A DNA stretch of 11,702 nt, taken from the NCBI GenBank assembly GCA_025464345.1, contig JAODGP010000052.1:1-11702 (forward strand), written 5' to 3'. Within the stretch, counting starts at the first letter, position 1. Each line of letters starts with the position of its first letter. The notes under the pieces were generated by a model. That model was not told the DNA's origin, ran no database searches, and saw only the letters and a list, made by a program, of their open reading frames with translations. Positions 1 to 6,009 of the stretch are shown in pieces. The position numbers and the translations under genes are program-made. Source of the stretch: Methanosarcinales archaeon (GTDB lineage: Archaea > Halobacteriota > Syntropharchaeia > Alkanophagales > Methanospirareceae).

Positions 1-84
1 ATTGGGTTTCGCCTCCTTTCCCGTCCTATCCGGACTTATACGTGCTCCTTTTGTGAGAGGGTTTACTCAGTAGATCACTTCTCA
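1..84. other. Left-edge intergenic stretch, no gene seen
   Basis: No coding region fits. Read on the minus strand it holds a TATA-like CGTATAAGT (34-42) and a GGAGG (12-16) near the window edge, so a minus-strand gene may start just beyond base 1. No T-rich terminator is visible after tRNA-Met, so transcription from mptA could continue through. Confidence 0.3.
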
Positions 85-158
85 TGCCGGGGGCGGGGTT
101 CGAACCCGCGACTTCGGCATTATGAGTGCCGCGCCCTGACCAGCTAGGCCACCCCGGC
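85..158 (-). tRNA. tRNA-Met (anticodon CAU), elongator type
   Basis: On the minus strand the sequence folds as a full cloverleaf of 74 nt. It has a perfect 7-bp acceptor stem (GCCGGGG with CCCCGGC), a D-stem GCCU/GGGC, an anticodon stem CGGCA/UGCCG around loop CUCAUAA (anticodon CAU), a 5-nt variable loop, T-stem GCGGG/CCCGC with loop TTCGAAC, and discriminator A. No CCA is encoded and there is no intron. The anticodon stem lacks the three consecutive G-C pairs of initiator tRNA, and the acceptor stem resembles archaeal elongator Met tRNAs, so elongator Met is preferred over initiator or the CAU isoleucine tRNA. Its 5' end overlaps the last 15 nt of mptA. The bases about 26 upstream are GC-rich with no TATA box, so it is probably cut from the mptA transcript. 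Confidence 0.9.
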
Positions 159-1103
159 TCTTAACTCCCTCCTCAGGTCACCCATCGTGGCGACGCGTTC
201 CGCAACCGCATCGTGCTGATGAATGCTCTCCTCGTTTATCTGCCTTATCGTCACGATTGCATCGTCCGGCAGTTCTGAAAAGGTATCTACAATCCGCTTC
301 GCCATCTCGCGAACGCAGTCTTCAACGAACATCGGCTTCTCATGTGCTATCTCCACAACCTTCGCCTCATCCGGGCGTTTCAATATCTCGTACGTCTTCG
401 CACTCATTGACCGCTCTATTATCTTTATTATCTTCTCAATCGGTACTTTTATTTTATTCTCCACCTCCACCACTTCTATCTTGATCAGCCCTCTGCCTCG
501 CTGATTATGCGTGGGCATCGGTATCGCATCCATAAAAAATTCTATATCCTCTTTACTTATACCTCGCTCCGTCAATGCTTCAATCGCTCGCTCCTTCATC
601 AACTCCTGCGCACACGGGCAGGTGGTCATTCCCACCACTTCCGCACCCAGTGTCTTCTTGATTCTAATATTATAGGGGGTGCGATATGCCCTCGCTTCCG
701 CTATGATGATCGCAGGTTCCTGACACTGGATCTTCATTACCGGTGTCTTCCGCTTCAGCATGTATTCGCTCTTCATCCCCACCTCCGCAGTGGTTGCATA
801 CTCATGCAGGAGTAACAGCCGCTTTGCAACCTCAGAGCAGAGCTCTTCAACCTCGTATGTCGGCGTACTTATCGCCTCCTCCAGCACCTCATACATCGCT
901 TCAAAGTTCCTCGACAGGTTCGCTCCCTTCATATCACTCGGCAGGTCCACGAAGAGGTGGAAATCGGATATGAGTACAACGGGTCTCCTGCTACCCGTTC
1001 TCGCCACTTCCACCAGCTTCTTTACGTTCTTCACTCCCACTCGCGTCAGGTTTATCCTTATGTCCGGGATACAAGCCTGCACATCCGGTAATTCTACCGC
1101 CAT
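144..1103 (-). CDS. mptA: GTP cyclohydrolase MptA (archaeal GTP cyclohydrolase, FolE2/COG1469 family)
   Basis: This 319-aa protein should convert GTP to 7,8-dihydroneopterin 2',3'-cyclic phosphate, the first step of tetrahydromethanopterin synthesis. The metal-site cysteine motif GMTTCPCAQ lies near residues 158-166, PTHNQR near 197-202 and the family signature ESIHQHDA near 292-299, with histidines likely in metal and substrate binding. The length is close to that of characterised archaeal MptA (about 315 aa). Translation starts at ATG 1101-1103. An AGGAGG lies only one base upstream (1105-1110), an unusually short spacing, but no better start follows. The last codons (GCC GGG GTG GCC TAG) are the first bases of the downstream tRNA-Met gene, so the gene ends inside the tRNA. 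It diverges from tRNA-Thr/proS across 90 bp. The family is clear; iron dependence is known for MptA and not visible here. Confidence 0.93.
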   Translation of the reverse strand: MAVELPDVQACIPDIRINLTRVGVKNVKKLVEVARTGSRRPVVLISDFHLFVDLPSDMKGANLSRNFEAMYEVLEEAISTPTYEVEELCSEVAKRLLLLHEYATTAEVGMKSEYMLKRKTPVMKIQCQEPAIIIAEARAYRTPYNIRIKKTLGAEVVGMTTCPCAQELMKERAIEALTERGISKEDIEFFMDAIPMPTHNQRGRGLIKIEVVEVENKIKVPIEKIIKIIERSMSAKTYEILKRPDEAKVVEIAHEKPMFVEDCVREMAKRIVDTFSELPDDAIVTIRQINEESIHQHDAVAERVATMGDLRRELRAGVA

Positions 1104-1104
1104 T

Positions 1105-1110
1105 CCTCCT
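1105..1110 (-). promoter_or_regulatory. Ribosome binding site of mptA with very short spacing
   Basis: The minus strand reads AGGAGG followed by a single A and then the ATG. The match to the 16S rRNA 3' end is strong, but the gap is much shorter than the usual 5-8 nt. There is no alternative ATG, GTG or TTG at a normal distance before the conserved N-terminus. Confidence 0.6.
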
Positions 1111-1160
1111 TTAACTTCTTTGCCATATTATCTTAAAAAAGCCTGATAGTATGATTGTGA

Positions 1161-1168
1161 TTAATATA
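1161..1168. promoter_or_regulatory. TATA-like box in the mptA / tRNA-Thr divergent region
   Basis: TTAATATA is centred about 29 bases before the first base of tRNA-Thr, the expected place for an archaeal TATA box driving the tRNA and the proS gene behind it. Read on the minus strand (TATATTAA) it could also serve mptA, giving a leader of roughly 35 nt. It partly overlaps the inverted repeat at 1165-1182. This rests on position and sequence only. Confidence 0.45.
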
Positions 1169-1182
1169 CCTGAACAGGTATA
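1165..1182. repeat. 18-bp inverted repeat, candidate operator
   Basis: TATACCTG AA CAGGTATA has two perfect 8-bp arms around a 2-bp AA centre. It sits in the middle of the divergent promoter region, overlapping the TATA-like box and ending 11 bases before tRNA-Thr. The size and symmetry suit a homodimeric DNA-binding regulator. Alternatively it simply reflects two back-to-back TATA elements with matching flanks. Confidence 0.6.
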
Positions 1183-1193
1183 AAATAAAATAA

Positions 1194-1265
1194 GCCGCTG
1201 TGGCTTAGTGGTAGAGCGGCTGACTCGTAATCAGCAGGTCGTGGGTTCAAATCCCACCAGCGGCT
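1194..1265 (+). tRNA. tRNA-Thr (anticodon CGU)
   Basis: The 72-nt cloverleaf has a perfect acceptor stem GCCGCTG/CAGCGGC, anticodon stem GCTGA/TCAGC with loop CTCGTAA (anticodon CGU, reading ACG), variable loop AGGTC, T-stem GTGGG/CCCAC with loop TTCAAAT, and discriminator U, which is usual for some archaeal threonine tRNAs. No CCA is encoded and there is no intron. The ATG of proS lies just three bases after the discriminator, so the two genes are almost certainly on one transcript. Confidence 0.95.
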
Positions 1266-1268
1266 TTT

Positions 1269-2696
1269 ATGAAGAGCGTTCTGGATAGAAATAACTTCAG
1301 CGAGTGGTACAGTGAGATACTGAAGCGAGCAGAGATACTGGATGTCCGGTATCCAGTGAAGGGCGTTTATGTCTGGTATCCCTATGGACTCAGGCTCAGG
1401 AATCTGATTTATGGCATTCTCCGTGCACTGATGGATGAAGAGCATGAGGAGGTGCTCTTCCCGCTTCTTATACGGAGGGACGAGCTATTGAAGGAGAAGG
1501 AGCATATAAAAGGGTTTGAAGAGGAGGTATTCTGGGTCACTCATGGCGGCACCACAGAACTGGATGTCCCGCTTGCTCTACGTCCAACATCAGAGACAGC
1601 GATGTATCCTGTATTTAAACTGTGGATACGGTCGCACAGAGACCTGCCCATACGTGTATATCAGATCGTCAACACCTTCAGATACGAGACGAAACATACG
1701 CGACCACTTATACGGTTACGCGAGATAACATCCTTTAAAGAGGCGCATACCGCGCATGCGAGTAGAAGAGAAGCGGAAGAGCAGATAAATAAGGCTATCG
1801 CTATATACCGTAATTTCTTCGACCGGCTTGCTATCCCTTATGTGATAACGAAGCGCCCGGAATGGGATAAATTCCCGGGGGCTGAGTACACCATCGCTTT
1901 TGATACACTCATGCCGGATGGCAGGACGATGCAGATTGCAACGCTACATATGCTCGGTGAGAACTTCGCTCATACCTTTGATATCAGGTATGAAGCTGAG
2001 GATGGCTCCTCTAAGTTCGTCAATCAGACGTGCTATGGCATATCCGAGAGGTGCGTGGCTGCGGTCATCGCCGTACACGGTGACGATCACGGGCTGGTCT
2101 TACCGCCGCCGGTGGCGCCCATACAGGTGGTCATCGTGCCCATTATATTCACTTCCGGCGCGGATAAGCCGTCAGAATCAGAAGCTGTGAAAAGAGCCTG
2201 TAATGTTCTTCATCATGAGCTTAAAGGTGCGGGTGTAAGAGTATTCCTGGATGATTCGCCTGAGAGACCGGGTGCCAAGTACTACTACTGGGAGATGAAG
2301 GGTGTACCGCTCAGGATAGAACTGGGACCACGTGATCTGGCTAACAATAGCTGCACGTTCGTGCGGCGTGATAATTTCGTGAAGTGGCGTGTACCGCTTA
2401 CCACAGCTGTGTCAGAGGTAAAGAATACGCTTGACGATATACAGCATAGTTTACATGCACGGGCGATGGAGAGACTGGAGATCGGTGTTGTGAGCGATGA
2501 AACGGAGCTGAAGAACGCAACGGGTATCGTGGCTCTACCGCTGTGTGACCGCGAGAGCTGCGGTAAGGAACTGGAAGAATCTACCGGTGCGAGCGTACTG
2601 GGAGAAGTGCTCTATGCATCACACAGCAGCGGAGGGAAGGAATGCATCATATGCGCACGTGAAGCTAAACATGTACTGGTTGCGCGTACCTATTGA
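1269..2696 (+). CDS. proS: Prolyl-tRNA synthetase, archaeal/eukaryotic type
   Basis: This cytosolic class II synthetase (475 aa) attaches proline to tRNA-Pro. Visible parts are an N-terminal segment ending in RYPVKG (27-32), the RPTSET region (105-110), motif 2 in the stretch YQIVNTFRYE...REI (131-153), motif 3 around HGDDHGLVLPP (270-280), an anticodon-binding domain (about 285-395), and a C-terminal zinc-like domain with Cys426, Cys431, Cys459 and Cys462. It ends in ARTY, as archaeal ProRS does. There is no large editing insertion, as expected for this type. ATG 1269 lies three bases after tRNA-Thr, leaving no room for a ribosome binding site or its own TATA box. It is therefore probably co-transcribed with the tRNA and translated as a nearly leaderless mRNA after 3' tRNA cleavage. 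Length and N-terminus agree with the family. Confidence 0.96.
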   Translation: MKSVLDRNNFSEWYSEILKRAEILDVRYPVKGVYVWYPYGLRLRNLIYGILRALMDEEHEEVLFPLLIRRDELLKEKEHIKGFEEEVFWVTHGGTTELDVPLALRPTSETAMYPVFKLWIRSHRDLPIRVYQIVNTFRYETKHTRPLIRLREITSFKEAHTAHASRREAEEQINKAIAIYRNFFDRLAIPYVITKRPEWDKFPGAEYTIAFDTLMPDGRTMQIATLHMLGENFAHTFDIRYEAEDGSSKFVNQTCYGISERCVAAVIAVHGDDHGLVLPPPVAPIQVVIVPIIFTSGADKPSESEAVKRACNVLHHELKGAGVRVFLDDSPERPGAKYYYWEMKGVPLRIELGPRDLANNSCTFVRRDNFVKWRVPLTTAVSEVKNTLDDIQHSLHARAMERLEIGVVSDETELKNATGIVALPLCDRESCGKELEESTGASVLGEVLYASHSSGGKECIICAREAKHVLVARTY

Positions 2697-2697
2697 A

Positions 2698-2705
2698 TAT
2701 AAAAT
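2698..2705 (+). promoter_or_regulatory. TATA-like box upstream of the SIS-domain gene
   Basis: TATAAAAT begins two bases after the proS stop codon, about 41 bases before the next ATG. Initiation some 26 bases downstream would give a leader of roughly 15 nt. No convincing ribosome binding site precedes that ATG, so a separate short-leader transcript is plausible. Read-through from proS is also possible. Confidence 0.35.
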
Positions 2706-2742
2706 TATTTGCCACGATGAAAAGGGAAAAGTTTAAAAGAGC

Positions 2743-3885
2743 ATGTTTGATTATCATCACCCGAAGATGAGCCGGAGCAAGCTCACTCATGGAGTACGCT
2801 ATATAAGTGATGTGATAAAGAACGTCCATAATGTGAAGAAGCGGGAATTCCAGCCATTCTACGAGGATTTATTCGATGCGGATTGTATAATACTCGCCGG
2901 AGAGGGCAGGTCTCAGAGCGCACTATACATAGGCATGGGGCAGATGGATAAGGTGGTGCGAACCATGGTTGACATAGATTTCCCGGGCAGGAACATCCTT
3001 GAGGCTGCGCCCGTGCTCGAGAAGAAGCACGAAAAAATAGTTCTGCTCGTCAATTCAGGTAGCGGTGAGACCACGACACCGAAGATAGTGGTCAGGCAGC
3101 TCGCAGAATACATAGAGCGCACGGGCACGCCGAAATTCACCATTGACGCGGTCGTATCCAATCCAAACTCATCAATAGGGCGGATAGGAGAGAAGGAATA
3201 CGGTAATATAGTGGAGTTGCGGGGCAGGGGTAAAAAGTCGAACTCAACAAATGCGTTCCTCAAGCATGGTATAATGAATGACGTCTACGAGCTTGGCTCT
3301 TTACTGCTCTTCCAGAAGACGAAGGAAGCGATAAACGAGCATGCCGATTACAATGCTGTATTTGATAAGATAGATGAGGAATCGAAGGTGATAACGAAGA
3401 TAGTGAAAGAATTCGTCAATTCGGAAATCTACTGGGATATCATCTCCAGACTGGAGACGAGGAGCAGGATCACACTCGGCGGGCTGGGTCCCGCGAGAAA
3501 CGTAGCAAAGATGACTGCGATACGGCTGCAGCATGTTAAGAGGGCGATCGGCGATGAGGCGTATCTGTCCGGTCCTTTTGCACCGAGACCACGGGCTGGT
3601 GATGTGTTATTACTGATTTCATGGTCCGGTGAGACCGAACCGCTTTTAGAGTGGCGTAATGAGTATAAGAAATTTGGTGGCTACGTTTATTCTATTGTCG
3701 GCAATGAATCCATACTATCCCGTGAGACGAAGAGCTTCGTCATACACTCCTCGTCTGTTGAGTTCTATGAACGTGCCACGTTCACACTCAGCCCATTACC
3801 CCTCCACCTGGTCGAGCGATTGAACGAGCGTGGGATGAAATTACCTGAGTATATCATGGAATGGTGGCACTCGGTAAACCAGTAA
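2743..3885 (+). CDS. Tandem SIS-domain protein (sugar-phosphate isomerase/binding fold)
   Basis: The 380-aa protein carries two SIS (sugar isomerase) domains. The first (about 45-195) has AGEGRSQSA at 52-60 and the phosphate-binding loop NSGSGETTTP at 104-113. The second (about 240-350) has GLGPARNVA at 247-255 and SWSGETEPLLE at 293-303. Two such SGxGET loops are typical of proteins that bind or isomerise phosphorylated sugars, such as the isomerase half of GlmS, phosphoglucose/phosphomannose isomerase or hexuloisomerase. There is no glutaminase domain and no DNA-binding domain, so it is neither full GlmS nor an RpiR regulator. No signal peptide or membrane segment is seen. ATG 2743 is used; a second in-frame ATG at 2767 is an alternative, and neither has a clear ribosome binding site. 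The substrate cannot be named from sequence. It follows proS by 46 bp. Confidence 0.8.
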   Translation: MFDYHHPKMSRSKLTHGVRYISDVIKNVHNVKKREFQPFYEDLFDADCIILAGEGRSQSALYIGMGQMDKVVRTMVDIDFPGRNILEAAPVLEKKHEKIVLLVNSGSGETTTPKIVVRQLAEYIERTGTPKFTIDAVVSNPNSSIGRIGEKEYGNIVELRGRGKKSNSTNAFLKHGIMNDVYELGSLLLFQKTKEAINEHADYNAVFDKIDEESKVITKIVKEFVNSEIYWDIISRLETRSRITLGGLGPARNVAKMTAIRLQHVKRAIGDEAYLSGPFAPRPRAGDVLLLISWSGETEPLLEWRNEYKKFGGYVYSIVGNESILSRETKSFVIHSSSVEFYERATFTLSPLPLHLVERLNERGMKLPEYIMEWWHSVNQ

Positions 3886-3909
3886 TGCATTTTGTGTAGT
3901 AATTTAATA

Positions 3910-3928
3910 CCAGGCGCCTGGAATTTTT
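3910..3928 (+). terminator. Palindrome followed by T-tract, possible terminator
   Basis: A perfect 12-bp palindrome CCAGGCGCCTGG (3910-3921) lies 24 bases after the SIS gene stop and is followed by AA and five T. It could end the tRNA-Thr/proS/SIS transcript, since archaeal termination relies on T-rich tracts. As the palindrome has no separate loop, it could instead be a protein-binding site upstream of ftsY. Confidence 0.4.
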
Positions 3929-3948
3929 ACCGGGCTAAACAAACTTCC

Positions 3949-3956
3949 TTTTTATC
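3949..3956 (+). promoter_or_regulatory. TATA-like box of ftsY
   Basis: TTTTTATC is centred about 31 bases before the ftsY ATG, which would give a nearly leaderless mRNA. That agrees with the lack of a strong ribosome binding site before this start. Confidence 0.4.
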
Positions 3957-3982
3957 TTCTCCCTGAACATTAATAGTAAGAG

Positions 3983-4924
3983 ATGTTTGAACGGTTGAAG
4001 GAGAAGCTACGGGCGTTTACCAGTACAGTAACGAAGACGATCGAGGAGAAGATAGTGGAGAAGGGTAAAGCCGCTATCAGTGGTGAGGCGATACTGGATG
4101 ATAAGGACGTGAATGCGCCACTCGAAGAGCTTGAGCTCGCATTGCTGGAGAGTGACACCGCACTATCGGTGGTGGAGGAGCTCATTCCACGTGTGAGGGC
4201 GAATTTGCTGGGTAAGAAAGTGAGCAGGGGCGTAAATACCGGTGAGATAGTGACAGATGCGTTAAAAGACGCATTACTGGAGATATTATCATGTAATAAT
4301 TTTGATTTTGATGAGTTCATCGAATCGAGAGAGAAGCCCGTGAATATCGCATTTGTCGGTGTAAATGGAACGGGCAAGACGACGACGATAGCGAAGGTAG
4401 CGAAGAGGTTGCTCGATGCCGGACATTCGGTCGTAATTGCATCTGCCGATACGTATCGTGCCGGTGCAGCTGAGCAGATAGAGGAGCATGCGTCTCGGCT
4501 GGGTGTGAAGGTGATAAAGCATCAGTATGGTGCGGATCCCGCAGCGGTGGTCTATGATGCGGTGAGATATGCTGAGGCGAACCATAAGGATGTGGTCCTC
4601 GCAGATACTGCGGGGCGAATGCATACATCGGTGAATCTTATGGAGCAGTTGAAGAAGATATGCCGTGTGACGAAGCCGGACATGGTGCTATTTGTGGACG
4701 AAGCGATAGCGGGAAATGATGCGGTAGAGCGTGCGAAGAGATTCGATGAACTCATCGGTATTGATGCCACCATACTGACGAAGGTGGATATGGACGTCAA
4801 AGGCGGAGCCGCAATCTCCATTGCTTATTCTACTTCAAAACCTATAATATTCATGGGTACGGGTCAGGGTTATGACGACCTGGAGAAGTTTGATCCGAAT
4901 AAATTCGTCGAACGGTTGATATAG
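3983..4924 (+). CDS. ftsY: Signal recognition particle receptor FtsY
   Basis: FtsY is the membrane-associated GTPase that receives SRP-ribosome complexes and passes them to the translocon. The N-domain helices cover about residues 1-110. The G-domain shows G1 GVNGTGKTT (126-134), G2 DTYRAGAAEQ (156-165), G3 DTAGR (208-212), G4 TKVD (266-269) and the closing GTGQGYDDLEKFDP (292-305) of archaeal FtsY. At 313 aa it is short, because it has only a brief charged, amphipathic N-terminal stretch rather than the long acidic A-domain of some bacteria. The methionine-rich M-domain of SRP54 is absent, which separates it from its paralogue Ffh. No transmembrane segment is seen. It has its own TATA-like box and is tightly linked to the following gene, with 11 bp between them. 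Confidence 0.94.
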   Translation: MFERLKEKLRAFTSTVTKTIEEKIVEKGKAAISGEAILDDKDVNAPLEELELALLESDTALSVVEELIPRVRANLLGKKVSRGVNTGEIVTDALKDALLEILSCNNFDFDEFIESREKPVNIAFVGVNGTGKTTTIAKVAKRLLDAGHSVVIASADTYRAGAAEQIEEHASRLGVKVIKHQYGADPAAVVYDAVRYAEANHKDVVLADTAGRMHTSVNLMEQLKKICRVTKPDMVLFVDEAIAGNDAVERAKRFDELIGIDATILTKVDMDVKGGAAISIAYSTSKPIIFMGTGQGYDDLEKFDPNKFVERLI

Positions 4925-4931
4925 GAGGTGA
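4924..4931 (+). promoter_or_regulatory. Ribosome binding site of the 357-aa gene
   Basis: GGAGGTGA is an 8-base match to the 16S rRNA 3' end. It starts on the last base of the ftsY stop codon and lies four bases before the ATG at 4936. It fixes this start and shows that the gene is translated as the second cistron after ftsY. Confidence 0.75.
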
Positions 4932-4935
4932 TGAT

Positions 4936-6009
4936 ATGACACCGGAGGAATACCGGACTCTGTTATTGAAGGTAATAGCGAGGGAGGATGTAAGGACGCT
5001 GCTGGGGCTCGTATATTACCTGAGGGAGTATTCCTCAGAGGAGGCACTTGTAAGGAACTTCAGTGCTATGCATGGCGATGGCGAGTGCAGAACGGTATTG
5101 CGTGCATTGAGACGGTGGAGGATACTGGGTCGAGGACCGTTTGATGAGTACGTGCCACGACAGGGCTATGAGTCTGTCTTTGATGAGGTTGTCCCGGACT
5201 TCATACCGGATTCCACGCCGATATCTGAATACCTCACGGAAGCGATAAAGAGCGGGGACGAGGCGGCGATAAAGATGATTGAGCTGCTCCTGAAGCTGAC
5301 CATACACGGTATTGCCGGCTACACACAGTACAGACTGCTGGAGGAGGAGATATCAGAACAGTTCTCTCCATCTGTATTCCATGCACTGGAGCAGCGGTTC
5401 ATAGCGGATAAGCTCTGTGTTTACGGTGAGAGGCGAGGTCAGGAGTTCCTGTCGCTGTATAATCAGAGCACTGAGGAGCTCGGGCGTGCGAGGGAGATAT
5501 TGAAGGATAAGAGGCGCAAGGAGCTCTTCCAGATGCCGGTTGTGAAGATGGTGGATGACGCAATCAGATTACTCGCAGGTTTATCGAAACGCGAGCCGAA
5601 GGAGTGGAAGGAGATCGCTGCTACCTGGGCGAAGATGCCGGAGAGTGATATAGAGAAGCTCAGTGGTTACTTCAGTGGTTTCAGGATGGATGTGGATTTC
5701 CTGTTCATCACCGGCGATATGCTCATAGACCGTGATTCGCTATATTTCGTCATCACGGATAGACTGACCAGGTACGACATAAGGGAGTGGCGAACAGACC
5801 CTGTGGTATTTATAGTATCGGAACTACCGGTATGGGTAGAGAAGCCGGCGTTGAAACTGGTCTTCAATGATGCGTATCCAAAATTCTCGGACCGCAAGAT
5901 CGCTATCGCTGCTCCTGGCGGGATAGCATATGCGAACTTCAAGCAGGAACTGCTGACTCGATTCCTCACGCAATTGGGTATTAATGAGATACGGGAATGG
6001 TCTTTATGA
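4936..6009 (+). CDS. Conserved-looking hypothetical protein, 357 aa, downstream of ftsY
   Basis: I do not recognise this protein. It is soluble-looking, with no signal peptide and no clear membrane segment. The N-terminal part (about 8-75) is helical and ends in a basic stretch RALRRWRILGRG (56-67). A middle section (about 115-175) has helices followed by a short strand pair (LCVYGERRGQEFLSLY), which could be a winged-helix fold. The C-terminal part (about 250-345) alternates strands and helices, with DVDFLFITGD (252-261), DPVVFIVSELPVW (288-300) and IAIAAPGGIAYANF (322-335). A strong ribosome binding site and 11-bp spacing to ftsY indicate one operon, suggesting a role beside ftsY or simple co-expression. 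Its stop codon overlaps the end of lonB on the other strand. Codon use resembles the neighbours. It is a real gene judged by length, ribosome site and context, but its function is unknown. Confidence 0.8.
   Translation: MTPEEYRTLLLKVIAREDVRTLLGLVYYLREYSSEEALVRNFSAMHGDGECRTVLRALRRWRILGRGPFDEYVPRQGYESVFDEVVPDFIPDSTPISEYLTEAIKSGDEAAIKMIELLLKLTIHGIAGYTQYRLLEEEISEQFSPSVFHALEQRFIADKLCVYGERRGQEFLSLYNQSTEELGRAREILKDKRRKELFQMPVVKMVDDAIRLLAGLSKREPKEWKEIAATWAKMPESDIEKLSGYFSGFRMDVDFLFITGDMLIDRDSLYFVITDRLTRYDIREWRTDPVVFIVSELPVWVEKPALKLVFNDAYPKFSDRKIAIAAPGGIAYANFKQELLTRFLTQLGINEIREWSL

Noticed and set aside
85..158. Initiator tRNA-Met or CAU isoleucine tRNA
   Set aside because: The anticodon stem lacks three G-C pairs next to the loop, and the acceptor stem resembles elongator methionine tRNAs. 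The isoleucine option cannot be fully excluded from sequence.
223..815. Several plus-strand frames inside mptA
   Set aside because: They are low-complexity Ser-rich shadows opposite a clear MptA protein.
85..1265. tRNA genes as integration sites of a mobile element
   Set aside because: No integrase, no duplicated tRNA 3' ends and no change in gene style beside any of the three tRNAs.
1161..1445. 94-aa minus-strand reading frame across tRNA-Thr and the 5' part of proS
   Set aside because: It is antisense to a complete tRNA and the conserved start of ProRS. The RWWDLNPRP-like peptide in it is the well-known artefact of translating a tRNA antisense strand.
3983..4924. SRP54 (Ffh) instead of FtsY
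   Set aside because: The protein ends after the G-domain with no methionine-rich M-domain and has FtsY-type N- and C-terminal features.
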